A DNA stretch of 64,000 nt from positions 62,001 through 126,000 of the forward strand of contig NZ_AUBI01000006.1 of the NCBI RefSeq assembly GCF_000429165.1, read 5' to 3'. Position numbers and translations under genes: made by a program. Positions 1 to 8,974 of the stretch are shown piece by piece. Source of the DNA: Acetobacter nitrogenifigens DSM 23921 = NBRC 105050. Its GTDB lineage: Bacteria > Pseudomonadota > Alphaproteobacteria > Acetobacterales > Acetobacteraceae. How positions within the stretch are numbered: position 1 is the first letter of the stretch; each line of letters starts with the position of its first letter. Under the pieces are notes generated by a model. That model worked only from the letters and a program-made list of their open reading frames with translations, ran no database searches and had not been told where the DNA came from.

Positions 1-1
1 T

Positions 2-409
2 GGCGGGCGACATCGCTCCGTCACGCTTGTGGAAGCGCTGGCGCGCCGCTTGACGGAAGAAGGCGTGCGCCGCGCCGAAGAAGACGAGGAGCGGTGTCTG
101 GCGGCCGGCGACTGGCCCATAGCGGTGGCGCATCGGGAACTCGCCCGGCTGGGCGTGGGCGGCACGAGCGGCGGCTGGCGTTGGGCGCGCGAGCCGACCG
201 ATGGAATTTCGGATGCGCATGAATCGGGCGCTGGCGATGCGCCGTCCATAGACCGTGCGTCCGGGGAGGCCTCTCCCTCGGCTGGCGCCGACGTCGCATC
301 GAGGCATGACGAGTCTGCAACGGCCTCTGCCGAACGATTGACGAGCGGGTCGCGGCGTGCTTCGTCCGAAGCAGACGCACTACGTTGCATAACGCAAGGA
401 AACGCATGA
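2..409 (+). CDS. rapZ: RapZ family nucleotide-binding protein, C-terminal part
   Basis: Only the 3' end is in the window, so the P-loop domain cannot be seen. The frame opens with G-G-R-H-R-S-V-T-L-V-E-A-L-A, which matches the conserved GG(K/Q)HRSV segment of RapZ (formerly YvcJ/YhbJ), a nucleotide-binding adaptor that in enterobacteria steers RNase E to the glmZ sRNA. After V-A-H-R-E-L the protein continues about 85 residues into a low-complexity Ala/Ser/Gly/Asp tail that looks disordered and is longer than I expect for the family. The stop overlaps the next start as ATGA (406-409), so it is translationally coupled to the PTS genes. A rapZ next to EIIA-Man and HPr is a known alphaproteobacterial arrangement. 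The identification rests on one motif plus context. Confidence 0.75.
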   Translation, partial: GGRHRSVTLVEALARRLTEEGVRRAEEDEERCLAAGDWPIAVAHRELARLGVGGTSGGWRWAREPTDGISDAHESGAGDAPSIDRASGEASPSAGADVASRHDESATASAERLTSGSRRASSEADALRCITQGNA

Positions 410-981
410 TCGGTATTGTTTTGGTCACGCAAGGATCTCTTGGCGTGGCCCTGCGCGAGACGATGGAGCATGTGGTCGGTCCGCAGACGCAGATCGCAAC
501 GGTCAGCGTTGGCGCGGATGACGATCTGGCGGCGCGTCGGGCTGAACTGAGCGCGCGCGTAGACGATGTGAACACTGGCGATGGTGTGGTGCTGGTCACC
601 GACATGCTCGGCAGCACGCCGTCCAATCTGGCGGTGGCGATGAGCTGCGCGGGTAAAATTGAGGTTCTGGGCGGCGCCAACCTGCCCATGCTGGTGAAGC
701 TCGCCAAAATGCGCGACCACCGCAACCTTACTGAATGCACGACGCTGGCGGAGCAGGCTGCCCACAAATACATCGCGTGTTCCTCCCACCTGCCGCAGCA
801 ATGTCTGGAAGGTGCGCGGAGATGCGCGGAGAGCGCGACGGTCAGGCTTGTTTCGGACGCCCCGGTTGAGCAGGCGGCCGGTGTGCCCGACTGCGTTCAG
901 AAACAGCCCGTGTTACAGTCTCCTGACGCAGGGGCGGCTCTCCGTCCGTCGCTGCGGTCCGTCGACCGTAAGGCTGGATGA
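406..981 (+). CDS. PTS EIIA component, mannose family, with phospho-His replaced by Gln
   Basis: The first 130 residues resemble EIIA of the mannose/sorbose PTS family: M-I-G-I-V-L-V-T-Q-G at the N-terminus, then V-L-V-T-D-M-L-G-S-T-P and V-L-G-G-A-N-L-P-M-L. In active family members the N-terminal motif reads V/G-T-H-G and that His (His10 in E. coli ManX) takes the phosphate from HPr. Here codon 9 is CAA (Gln), so the phospho-acceptor appears to be missing. The start at 406 is fixed by the ATGA overlap with rapZ; a longer in-frame start at 385 would lie inside rapZ. The protein is 191 aa, about 50 longer than usual, with a poorly ordered C-terminal tail. No EIIB, EIIC or EIID gene is nearby, so a regulatory rather than transport role is likely. 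Confidence 0.85.
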   Translation: MIGIVLVTQGSLGVALRETMEHVVGPQTQIATVSVGADDDLAARRAELSARVDDVNTGDGVVLVTDMLGSTPSNLAVAMSCAGKIEVLGGANLPMLVKLAKMRDHRNLTECTTLAEQAAHKYIACSSHLPQQCLEGARRCAESATVRLVSDAPVEQAAGVPDCVQKQPVLQSPDAGAALRPSLRSVDRKAG

Positions 982-1271
982 TGCCCGACGGCGCGGTGGG
1001 CGAGGTGACGCGATCCGTTGCCGTCGTCAACGCCAAAGGCCTTCACGCCCGCGCTTCAGCCCGCTTTGTCGCCCTTGCGGAGACCTTCGACGCCCAAGTC
1101 ACGGTTGATTATGGAGAAGAGAGCGTTCCCGGCCAATCGATCATGGGATTGATGATGCTCGGTGCCGGCAAGGGCGCGGAAATTCAGTTGCGCGCCACCG
1201 GTCCTGATGCATCAGCCGCGCTGGACACGTTGGTGGCGTTGATTGCCAGCGGCTTCGGAGAAGACGACTGA
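978..1271 (+). CDS. ptsH: HPr phosphocarrier protein
   Basis: A 97-aa protein with both HPr phosphorylation sites. The EI-dependent histidine is His23 in N-A-K-G-L-H-A-R-A-S-A, the alphaproteobacterial form of GLHARP. The HPr-kinase site is Ser54 in G-Q-S-I-M-G-L-M-M-L. HPr accepts phosphate from EI on His and normally passes it to EIIA. The start overlaps the EIIA stop (ATGATG at 978-983; either Met could be used), so the three genes rapZ, EIIA and HPr are translationally coupled. With a conserved Ser site an HPr kinase (HprK) is expected elsewhere, probably just upstream of this window. Confidence 0.95.
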   Translation: MMPDGAVGEVTRSVAVVNAKGLHARASARFVALAETFDAQVTVDYGEESVPGQSIMGLMMLGAGKGAEIQLRATGPDASAALDTLVALIASGFGEDD

Positions 1272-1304
1272 CCCTGTAGACAGGCGCGCGGCGTCTGGCG
1301 CAAC

Positions 1305-3212
1305 ATGGCGTTACAAACACAGATCGCGGCCATGAAACACTCGAAACAAGGGACGGAACGGGCGACAGCGGATAGCGGTCGACGAGCTCACACGAAGGAG
1401 CGCCCGCATTCGCTGGAGACCAGAACCGAGCAGGTTCTGACCGGCGAGTCGATCGGGGTCGGCGTTGCGATAGGGCCGGCGTTTGTCGTGCGAGAAGATC
1501 CGGCTCCGGATCTGCGGGAGCGATTAAGTTCGCTAGACCGAGACGAGGAAGAGGGGCGTTTCCGCGACGCCGTCATCCGGTCGATCTCGCAACTCGGAAA
1601 ACTGCAGGCGAGACTGGCGTTGTTGCCGGAAGACAGTCAGTTCGAAATCGGGTCACTGCTTGACGTCTATCGGCGGATGTTGGGACCGTCGCGTCTGCAA
1701 CGCGGGGTGATCCGGCGCATCGCGGAAGGCCTGTCTGCAGAGGTGGCGGTCTTTGAAGAAACGGAGGCTCTTGCGCAGGCGTCGCATCCGCCACAGGGCG
1801 CAAGAGCGGGCAGTGGCGAAGACGCTGCTGCTGCCAGAAGGCGGGCTGACGAGTTTCGCGAAATCGGGCGTCGCCTTCTGCGCAATCTGACGCGGACGCC
1901 TTTTCTGACGTTGCGGGGCATGCCTGACGGCGCGATCCTGGTTACTGAATCGTTGCGTCCCTCTGACGCTGCGTTGATCGACCCGTCGCGGGTCGCCGCC
2001 GTCGTCAGTGAAGAGGGTGGCGCGACCGGCCACACGGCGATCATGCTTCGGGCGCTGGGCATTCCCGCTGTCCTCGCCGTAGCGGGGGCGCTCGACGCGG
2101 TGGCCGGTGGGGCGCAGGTGGTGGTTGATGGAGATCGCGGGCGTATCGTCGTCGATCCGGCCCACGACACTCTTGTGGAGGCGAGAGGGGCTGTCGCGAC
2201 CTATGCACAGGATCGGCAGAAGCTTGGACGGATGCGCCGACTTTCGTCCAAGCTGGCGAGCGGCGAGAAAGTCTTGTTGCAGGCCAATCTGGAATTACCC
2301 GCAGAACTGCCGTTGATTGCGCAGTCCGGCGCCGCGGGGATCGGTCTGTTGCGTACGGAGTTTCTATTCATCAACTCCGAAGAACTACCGGATGAAACGA
2401 CGCAGTTCGAGCTTTACGCCAGTCTGGTCGAGGCGATGGGCGCGGATACGACCACGATCCGCGTGCTCGACTGGGGCGGTGAAAAACCGAGTGAGGCGCT
2501 GGAGCGGGCGGGGCTGTCTACGCTGGGGGAGACGCCGAATCCGGCGCTCGGGCTGCGGGGGATACGCTTGTTGCTAAAGCATCCGGCGCTGCTGGAGACC
2601 CAGCTTGCCGCGATCCTTCGCGCGTCGGCGGTCGGCCCGCTGCAGGTTCTGTTACCGATGGTGACGGTTGCGGAGGAAATTACGGCCGCGCGGGATATTT
2701 ACGAGCGCGTGGCCCGCAGGCTGCGGCGCAAAGGGGTCGCCCTCGCGGAAACTCTGCCGCCGTTCGGCGCCATGATCGAAACGCCTGCCGCAGCGCTTAC
2801 GGCAGGCGTGCTTGCGCATCACGCCGATTTTCTGGCGATCGGAACCAATGACCTCACCATGTACGCCCTGGCGGCCGACCGTGCGTCCGCCGATGCCGCG
2901 TCGCTTTATGACGCGCGGCATCCTGCCGTGCTGCGCATGATTGCGGACGTGGTGAACGCCGCCTTGCAGCACCGCACGCCCGTTTCCCTGTGTGGGGAGA
3001 TTGCCGGGGACCCCGCTCTTGCGCCATTGCTGGTCGGGTTGGGGTTACGGTCGCTGTCGATGACGGCCTCGGCCGTGCCGCGCGTCAAACAGGTCATCCG
3101 CTCCGTGCGTTACGAAGAGTGCGTGCGTCTCGGGCGCCGCGTGTTGGCGGAAACCGACAGTAGAGCGATCATGAAAGTGTTGCAGGAATTCGGAAACGCC
3201 GAGGTAGGGTAG
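1305..3212 (+). CDS. ptsI: PTS enzyme I (phosphoenolpyruvate-protein phosphotransferase)
   Basis: EI moves phosphate from PEP to HPr. Visible landmarks are the phospho-His motif G-G-A-T-G-H-T-A-I-M-L-R (His243), the PEP-binding TIM barrel with G-L-L-R-T-E-F-L-F and I-G-T-N-D-L-T-M-Y, and the active-site cysteine in S-L-C-G-E-I-A-G-D-P (Cys563). There is no N-terminal GAF domain, so this is PtsI and not the nitrogen-type PtsP. As called it is 635 aa, about 50 longer than usual; residues 1-45 are low-complexity, and the true start may be Met11 (1335) or later. It lies 33 bp after ptsH in the same operon. It should donate phosphate to HPr, but no intact PTS acceptor is visible in this window because the neighbouring EIIA lacks its His. 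Confidence 0.95.
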   Translation: MALQTQIAAMKHSKQGTERATADSGRRAHTKERPHSLETRTEQVLTGESIGVGVAIGPAFVVREDPAPDLRERLSSLDRDEEEGRFRDAVIRSISQLGKLQARLALLPEDSQFEIGSLLDVYRRMLGPSRLQRGVIRRIAEGLSAEVAVFEETEALAQASHPPQGARAGSGEDAAAARRRADEFREIGRRLLRNLTRTPFLTLRGMPDGAILVTESLRPSDAALIDPSRVAAVVSEEGGATGHTAIMLRALGIPAVLAVAGALDAVAGGAQVVVDGDRGRIVVDPAHDTLVEARGAVATYAQDRQKLGRMRRLSSKLASGEKVLLQANLELPAELPLIAQSGAAGIGLLRTEFLFINSEELPDETTQFELYASLVEAMGADTTTIRVLDWGGEKPSEALERAGLSTLGETPNPALGLRGIRLLLKHPALLETQLAAILRASAVGPLQVLLPMVTVAEEITAARDIYERVARRLRRKGVALAETLPPFGAMIETPAAALTAGVLAHHADFLAIGTNDLTMYALAADRASADAASLYDARHPAVLRMIADVVNAALQHRTPVSLCGEIAGDPALAPLLVGLGLRSLSMTASAVPRVKQVIRSVRYEECVRLGRRVLAETDSRAIMKVLQEFGNAEVG

Positions 3213-3225
3213 TTTTTTGTGATTG

Positions 3226-3251
3226 TTTTCTGAAGAGAAAAGAGTTTTTCT
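3226..3251 (+). terminator. Possible weak terminator after ptsI
   Basis: Fourteen bases after the ptsI stop, TTTTCT and AGAAAA form a 6-bp stem with a GAAG tetraloop (3226-3241), followed by GAG and a run of five T. The stem is AT-only apart from one pair, so it would be weak. Position and T run fit an intrinsic terminator for the PTS operon, but folding energy was not computed. Confidence 0.35.
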
Positions 3252-3696
3252 AAATTTTCTTGATCGGCGGGCTAACATCCGGGCAATGAGTCGGAGCCGT
3301 AGCCGCGAGCCAGTATGAAGGGCAAAGTTTCAGTCGAGTCGAGTGGCGTGGCTTTCGTCCAAAAACCAAAAGCGCACCGGACAGGGGGGAAAGCTGCAAG
3401 CTCGTCCGGGCCGACGCCGTGGGGTCGTCAAATGGACAGTTAATCGTGTTTTGAGGATTTTCTCCGATTTGCAATGAGATTTTTGCCGTTAGAAAGGTAA
3501 TTTCCAAGGAGTCTATCGCTAAATAGGCGCGGTTTTCTGGTGGCGGACGGAGGCTCAGCGCTGATGCGAGGTTTGTGATGCGCCTCGATTTCAAGACGAA
3601 CTTTCTTCGGCGTGCAGCCCTCAGCATACGCCACCCGGTCCGAGGCGCAGCTTACGCCGCTCTCGTAACCCACAGGCTATGATGGCGGATATATCA
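3252..3696. other. Intergenic stretch without a recognisable gene
   Basis: About 450 bases between the PTS operon and the convergent peptidase gene. Short open frames exist here on the minus strand, but none has a recognisable domain, a ribosome binding site or the codon pattern of the neighbours. I see no tRNA cloverleaf, direct-repeat array or insertion-sequence end. It could hide a small RNA, but nothing in the bases shows it. Confidence 0.4.
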
Positions 3697-3740
3697 GACG
3701 GCGGCGTTCGTATTGCCGCCGTCCGGGCGTTTACGCCCGG
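3697..3740 (-). terminator. Tandem GC-rich hairpins downstream of the M1 peptidase gene
   Basis: Two adjacent perfect stems: CCGGGCG/CGCCCGG (3723-3729 and 3734-3740, 4-nt loop) and GACGGCGGC/GCCGCCGTC (3697-3705 and 3715-3723, 9-nt loop). They share one base at the junction. They lie 14 bases past the minus-strand stop at 3754. The minus strand has no T tract after them, so termination is inferred from position and stem strength only. On the plus strand the first stem is followed by TTTGT. Confidence 0.5.
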
Positions 3741-3753
3741 TTTGTCCGACGCC

Positions 3754-5853
3754 TCAGTGCTGCTGAGGCGCCGCGGTCGGGACTGCGCCGTATGAATTAT
3801 CTGCACGATTGACGTCCGGAATGGCGCGGTCCGGATCGAGAACCGCAGTGCGGATCTGTTGTGAACCGGGGATCTGCAGCGTAATTTCGTTGCGCAGCAT
3901 CCATGTTTCCGTGGGCAGCGTCATACGTGCGGAGCTTCCGTCCGCCCAGGTGATCTGTAGTACGACAGGCAGGGGCAGCCATCCATGGTTGGCGACCTGA
4001 ACAAGGGCGCCCTTCTTTGGATCTCCATCGACGTAGCTAACTTGTTTGACGGCGTAGTCGGGCGCCCAGTTGTTAAAGTACCAGCCGCGCCAGAACCATG
4101 AGAGGTCCTCGCCTGCCTCGCTGTCCATCAGACGGAAGAAATCGGATGGCGTGGGATGGTGGTACGCCCAGAGTGAGATATAGCGTCTGAACGCCCGGTC
4201 GAAACGGTCGGGGCCGAGAATCTGTTCTCTCAACAACGTCAAACCGTAAGCGGCTTTGAAGTAGGTGATGGGATGGCGATATTTTTCCGACACCACTTCG
4301 CTGGGCGCCATCAGGACCGGGGCGTCAGGGTCCTTAAGAACTTTGATGATGTCGTCTGCTGGTTTTCCTGTATCCGGCGCGTATTCAGAATCATGCTTTG
4401 GCGCGAATTCGCCGTGGTTGAAGTGATCCGACGCAAGGGCATCGATAAAAGTGTTGAAACCTTCATCCATAAACGCATTGCGGCGTTCGTTCGAGCCGAC
4501 AATCATCGGGAACCAGCCGTGGCCGAGTTCATGCGTGGTGATCCAGAAAAGCATCGGGTCGCGATCCTGCATGCCGTCGAAGACGATGCCAGGATATTCC
4601 ATGCCCGCGCCATGGCCGCCGACGTTGATGGCGTTTGGCCAAGGATACGGGTACCACTTTTCGGAGAAATATTCGATGGCGTGCTTGACGTAACTGGTTG
4701 AGCGATCCCACCCGTGCGACCCAATGCCCTCGACCGGATAGACTGACATGGCGAGGCGTGGCGCAGGAGGTTTGCCCGGCGCCGGCGCGACGGGCGGCAG
4801 GTCCAGCTTCGCCGCATCCCACAGAAGCGCGGCTGAGGCGACGAACGCGACGTCGCGGCTATCGCTCATGTGGAAGCGCCACGTCTTGGTCGTGGGGGCC
4901 TTGTCAGGTTTGGCCTCGGCCTTTGCGTCCGGTTTGGCAGGAGACGGGGTCGCGGTGACGGGAGCAGGCGGTGGCGCTATTGCGGCTTCTACGTCCGCCT
5001 GCGTGCGGATCATCACGCGCTGGTCGCTCTTCGACGCCGTCACCAGACGGTCGCGCTGCTCCTGCGACAGGACCTCCGCAGGATTGGCAAGGGCGCCGGA
5101 GCCAACGACGATGAAATTCGCCGGGACCGTCACACTGTAATCGAAATCGCCGTAATCGAGGTAGAATTCCTGACCGAGATAGGGCGCTGTGTCCCATCCG
5201 CGAATGTCGTCATAGACAGCCATACGGGGATAGAACTGGGCGATCTCGTAAATGTCGCCGTTCTTGCTGGGCGTCACTGATGTACGGCCGCCCCATGGGC
5301 CCGGCACGGTGTAGTGCCATGTGATACGGAGCTTGATCTTGCCGCCCTTCGGCAGAGGCTGGGGCAACGGCGTCTGCATGCGGGTGTCGGAGACGAGGGG
5401 TTGGATCGGGGTCGTATGCCCGTCGTCGCCGACTGAGACGCTTTCAATGGAAAAACCGTCCGTGTGGTTCGCGTGCCGTTCGGGCGACGAGAAATCCGCA
5501 CGAGCGCCCTCCTTGTAGATATTCTGGTCGAGTTGCACCCACAGCGTATCAAGATCGCCTGGGCTGTTGTTGGTGTACGTGATGACCTCGCTACCCGTGA
5601 CGGTCTTGTTGGTCGGGTCGATCGACACCTTGATGTCGTAATCGGCCCCGTTCTGCCATGCCAGCGGGCCGGGAGCGCCGGAGCCGGACCGGTAAGCGTT
5701 GACTGGCTGAGGGGAGGCGAGTGGCGCGAAGATCCGTGCAGGTTCAGGCGGAGGAGCGCCGGCGGGCGTCTGATCCGCTGCGCGCGCCGAAAGCCCCGGG
5801 CATGTGGTCGCGACCAGCGCGGCGCAGGCGAGAAGCGCCAGCCGTTGGCTCAC
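3754..5853 (-). CDS. Secreted M1-family zinc metallopeptidase
   Basis: A zinc aminopeptidase-type protein exported from the cytoplasm. The gluzincin site is clear: T-T-H-E-L-G-H-G-W-F-P gives the HExxH pair, and 18 residues later F-M-D-E-G-F-N-T-F supplies the third ligand, the M1 layout. An N-terminal beta domain and a C-terminal beta-rich part flank it; a Pro/Ala/Lys-rich insert sits mid-protein. I chose the GTG at 5853: GGAAGG lies just upstream, and the protein then begins M-S-Q-R-L-A-L-L-A-C followed by a hydrophobic segment and A-R-A-A, a normal signal peptide. The frame stays open to 6051, but that would put about 66 unrelated residues before the signal. The substrate is unknown. It is divergent from the adenosine deaminase gene. 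Confidence 0.85.
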   Translation of the reverse strand: MSQRLALLACAALVATTCPGLSARAADQTPAGAPPPEPARIFAPLASPQPVNAYRSGSGAPGPLAWQNGADYDIKVSIDPTNKTVTGSEVITYTNNSPGDLDTLWVQLDQNIYKEGARADFSSPERHANHTDGFSIESVSVGDDGHTTPIQPLVSDTRMQTPLPQPLPKGGKIKLRITWHYTVPGPWGGRTSVTPSKNGDIYEIAQFYPRMAVYDDIRGWDTAPYLGQEFYLDYGDFDYSVTVPANFIVVGSGALANPAEVLSQEQRDRLVTASKSDQRVMIRTQADVEAAIAPPPAPVTATPSPAKPDAKAEAKPDKAPTTKTWRFHMSDSRDVAFVASAALLWDAAKLDLPPVAPAPGKPPAPRLAMSVYPVEGIGSHGWDRSTSYVKHAIEYFSEKWYPYPWPNAINVGGHGAGMEYPGIVFDGMQDRDPMLFWITTHELGHGWFPMIVGSNERRNAFMDEGFNTFIDALASDHFNHGEFAPKHDSEYAPDTGKPADDIIKVLKDPDAPVLMAPSEVVSEKYRHPITYFKAAYGLTLLREQILGPDRFDRAFRRYISLWAYHHPTPSDFFRLMDSEAGEDLSWFWRGWYFNNWAPDYAVKQVSYVDGDPKKGALVQVANHGWLPLPVVLQITWADGSSARMTLPTETWMLRNEITLQIPGSQQIRTAVLDPDRAIPDVNRADNSYGAVPTAAPQQH

Positions 5854-6079
5854 ACGCCTTCCGTTCGGATGTCGTTGATCGGGTTCAAGATCGAAGGGAG
5901 CGGTCGTCGGGATGATGTGCCGGGGCAAGGAGCATAACCTTTCGCAATCGGCGCCCATAGCGGCAGGCGCTTCGTTCGTCATGGTGGTGTAAGGTGCAGC
6001 CGAACCAGCCTTCGCCGTCAAGCCGCCGCCCGTCTCGATCAGCATTGCCAAGCTGTGCGGGAGAGAACACGATACCGCA

Positions 6080-7672
6080 ATGACGATCCGAAGCTCGCTT
6101 TTCGCCCTCGCTCTCTCTGCAACGCTTGCTCACGCCGCGTTGGCTGCTGCTTACGCTGCCTCTCCTGCGTCGGCGGTCTCGTCGGCGGATCACGATTTCG
6201 ACGTAACGGCGTCGCGTTTTGACGAAATCCGCACTAACCCTGCCCGGCTGCGCCCTTTCATGCAGGCGTTTCCCAAGGGCGCCGACCTGCATAACCATCT
6301 CGTCGGCGCGATCTACGCCGAGCATATGCTCGATTGGGCGGCGCGCGACCAACTCTGCGTGTCGGTCGGCGGCGCAATCACATCCGCGCATTGCGCCGCC
6401 GGCGGCCATGACGTCAAAAGCGGTGGTTTGCCAGCCGCTGCCGTAATTGCAGATCCAGCACTCTACGCGCGCTCCATTGACGCCCTGTCGATGCGGGATT
6501 TCGTGCCGACCCCGGAAGACCGGTCGGGGCATGACCATTTCTTCGCAACGTTCGATCGTTTCATGCCCGCCACATACGCGCATGAGCCGGACATGCTCGC
6601 CGATGCGTTGAACCAGGCGGCCATGGATCATGTCCGCTATGTTGAACTGATGATTTCGCCGCAACTGATGCCGGTCGCGGGCCTTGGTGCTAATGCTCAG
6701 GTCGAGGACGACGCCGCGCTCAACCGCACATTGGCCTCGGTGTCGCCACGGTTTGCGTCGCTCGTCTCCGCCGCCAGCGCGGAGACCGACAAGATGGAGG
6801 CAGGCGCGCGGCAGATCATGCGGTGCGGGTCGCCAGACGCTGCGCCGGGATGTGGCGTCAGCGTCCGTTACCTGTATCAAACGGTGCGTGTGCTTCCGCC
6901 CGGTATGGTGTTCAGCCAGCTCGCCTTTGGCTATGCGCTGGCGGAGGCTGATCCACGTTTTGTCGGGATCAACATCGTGGCGCCGGAAGACAATCCCGTG
7001 GCCATGCGCGATTATGCGCTTCACATGCGGATGTTCCACTTCCTGTCCGCCCGCCATCCAACGGTGAAGCTGTCTTTACATGCGGGCGAATTGACGGGCG
7101 GTCTCGTACCCCCGGAAGGTTTGCGCGACCATATCCGCCAGGCTGTCGAGGTCGCTGGCGCCAGTCGCATCGGTCACGGCGTTGATGTTCTGTCGGAACG
7201 CGATCCGGACGGTTTGCTGGCGGAACTGGCGCAGCGTGGCGTCATGGTCGAGATCAATCTGACCAGCAACGATCAGATTCTCGGCGTGCGCGGCGATGCG
7301 CACCCTTTCATGACCTACCGGGCGCATGACGTTCCGGTCGCTTTGTCCACGGATGACGAAGGCGTGTCGCGGGGATCGCTGACGAACGAATATCTGCGTG
7401 CGGCCCTGACTTACCCGCTGTCCTACACCAACCTGCGCGACCTTTCCCGTACGGGGCTGGAGCACGCCTTCGCGCCGGGGCGGAGCCTCTGGGCGCAAAT
7501 GACGCCGTTCAGGATCGAGAGCGCGTGTGCGGGAATTGCGCCCGGTTCCGATGCCGCCGCCGGGCCTTGTCACGATTTGCTCGCCAGTAGCGAGAAGGCG
7601 CGCCTGCAATGGGCTCTGGAGGGCGATTTTATTCGTTTCGAACACAACGTGGCTGCTGAAAAGCCGCTCTGA
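6080..7672 (+). CDS. Secreted adenosine deaminase family protein
   Basis: Deaminates adenosine or a related purine nucleoside. Metal and active-site motifs of the adenosine deaminase superfamily are all present: G-A-D-L-H-N-H-L (His71, His73), S-L-H-A-G-E, S-R-I-G-H-G-V-D and V-A-L-S-T-D-D-E-G. At 530 aa it is longer than cytosolic Add (about 330) and begins with a signal peptide (about residues 1-27, ending A-Y-A-A-S), so it resembles the ADGF/CECR1-like exported group. It is followed after 29 bp by a NUP-family gene on the same strand, suggesting extracytoplasmic processing of purine nucleosides. The start ATG gives the signal sequence directly. Confidence 0.88.
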   Translation: MTIRSSLFALALSATLAHAALAAAYAASPASAVSSADHDFDVTASRFDEIRTNPARLRPFMQAFPKGADLHNHLVGAIYAEHMLDWAARDQLCVSVGGAITSAHCAAGGHDVKSGGLPAAAVIADPALYARSIDALSMRDFVPTPEDRSGHDHFFATFDRFMPATYAHEPDMLADALNQAAMDHVRYVELMISPQLMPVAGLGANAQVEDDAALNRTLASVSPRFASLVSAASAETDKMEAGARQIMRCGSPDAAPGCGVSVRYLYQTVRVLPPGMVFSQLAFGYALAEADPRFVGINIVAPEDNPVAMRDYALHMRMFHFLSARHPTVKLSLHAGELTGGLVPPEGLRDHIRQAVEVAGASRIGHGVDVLSERDPDGLLAELAQRGVMVEINLTSNDQILGVRGDAHPFMTYRAHDVPVALSTDDEGVSRGSLTNEYLRAALTYPLSYTNLRDLSRTGLEHAFAPGRSLWAQMTPFRIESACAGIAPGSDAAAGPCHDLLASSEKARLQWALEGDFIRFEHNVAAEKPL

Positions 7673-7701
7673 TCCGTCCTGCTCGACAAAGGTTTTGTTC
7701 C

Positions 7702-8781
7702 ATGCGTTTTCGTGCCGCTCTTTTTTCCGCCGCAGCGTTGTCAGCGGTAGTTTCATCCGTCGCAAGCGCCGCGGAGCCTCAGCTTCCGGTTCGCGTCGTC
7801 GTGGTGACGACTTTCGAGATCGGTAAGGATTCGGGCGATGTGCCCGGCGAATTTCAGACATGGGTCGAAAAACTGCCGCTCAGCCAGGAACTGGCTGCGC
7901 CCGGCACCGATCATGGTCTGATGCGCTACAATCCAGACCTTCAGGTGTTGGGCGTTGTCACGGGAGAGGGGCCTGAGCATATGGCGTCCGCGATGACCGC
8001 GCTCGTGCTCGATCCGCGTTTCGATTTGCGAAAGACCTATTTCGTATTGGCGGGAATTGGGGGCATCGATCCGAAATTCGGTTCGGTGGGGTCTGCCGTC
8101 TGGGCGCCGCGCGTGATCAATGGCGGTCTCGCGCATCTGATTGACGCCCGGGAGATACCGAAAAGCTGGCCAGACGGTTTCACCCCTGTGATGGGGGCGA
8201 CGCCGACGGATAAACCGACGCCGCCTTTGCATTCGCAATGGGGTGACATGGCCTACACGCTGGACCCTGCTTTGGTCTCGTGGGCTTATGGTCTGACGCG
8301 CGACGTGGCGCTGCAGGACACGGACGGCTTACGGGCCAGCCGGGAGCGTTACCGTGGTTATGCGCACGCCCAGAAGCCTCCACGGGTCATGCTGGGCGAC
8401 ACTCTTTCGTCCGAGACGTTCTGGATTGGCGCGCGTATGAACGCCTGGGCGGAGCGCTGGGTGGCATATTGGACTGAAGGCAAAGGTGTATTCGCCACCA
8501 CGGCAGAAGAAGATGTTGGCTTTATGCAGGCCCTGACGGCGCAGGCCCGAGCTGGGCGCGTCGATATCAACCGCGTCCTAATTCTGCGTACGGCCAGTAA
8601 CTACGACATGCCTCCGCCGGGTAAAAGCGCAGCCGATTTGCTGGCTGAGGAGGCGCATGAGTCAGGTTTCTCCGGCTTCCTCCCTTCGCTCGACGCCGCA
8701 TACCAGGTCGGTTCGGTTGTGGTTAGGGAACTGGCCATGCATTGGGGCAAATATCGTGACGCAGCGCCAAAAGGGAACTGA
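7702..8781 (+). CDS. Purine nucleoside permease (NUP) family protein, exported
   Basis: A 359-aa protein with an N-terminal signal peptide (cleavage near A-S-A-A-E, residue 23). The body matches the NUP family named after the Candida purine nucleoside permease: V-V-V-T-T-F-E, a G-E-G-P-E-H segment, V-L-A-G-I-G-G-I-D-P, G-D-T-L-S-S-E-T-F-W and R-T-A-S-N-Y-D. The family fold resembles nucleoside phosphorylases, and no membrane segments are visible after the signal, so a soluble periplasmic nucleoside-binding or -cleaving enzyme is more plausible than a channel. It probably forms one transcription unit with the deaminase upstream. The family is clear; the biochemical activity is an inference. 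Confidence 0.85.
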   Translation: MRFRAALFSAAALSAVVSSVASAAEPQLPVRVVVVTTFEIGKDSGDVPGEFQTWVEKLPLSQELAAPGTDHGLMRYNPDLQVLGVVTGEGPEHMASAMTALVLDPRFDLRKTYFVLAGIGGIDPKFGSVGSAVWAPRVINGGLAHLIDAREIPKSWPDGFTPVMGATPTDKPTPPLHSQWGDMAYTLDPALVSWAYGLTRDVALQDTDGLRASRERYRGYAHAQKPPRVMLGDTLSSETFWIGARMNAWAERWVAYWTEGKGVFATTAEEDVGFMQALTAQARAGRVDINRVLILRTASNYDMPPPGKSAADLLAEEAHESGFSGFLPSLDAAYQVGSVVVRELAMHWGKYRDAAPKGN

Positions 8782-8974
8782 TAGACCGAAGAAGCGCAAT
8801 TGATCGTCAGTGAGATGAGATTGCGCCGTTTTAGAGGCCTTCTCGCTATGCCAGGCGAAAGGTGTGGTCACGGGCGCCATTGCGTTCGTGACGCTTGAGT
8901 TCGTCTTCGGGGCAGTGGAGAGGCGCCAGTTTTTTAGCCTCCACACCCTACGATGAGAACGTCGCCGCCTGTTC
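8782..8974. other. Convergent intergenic region
   Basis: About 190 bases between two converging genes. A 9-bp stem with one G-U pair (8952-8960 with 8971-8979, GATGAGAAC and GTTCTTATC) straddles the stop of the HemAT-like gene and may serve as a shared terminator, but neither strand has a following T run. No gene is seen. Confidence 0.3.

Noticed and set aside
5885-7057. 390-codon frame opposite the adenosine deaminase
   Set aside because: Antisense shadow without recognisable domain.
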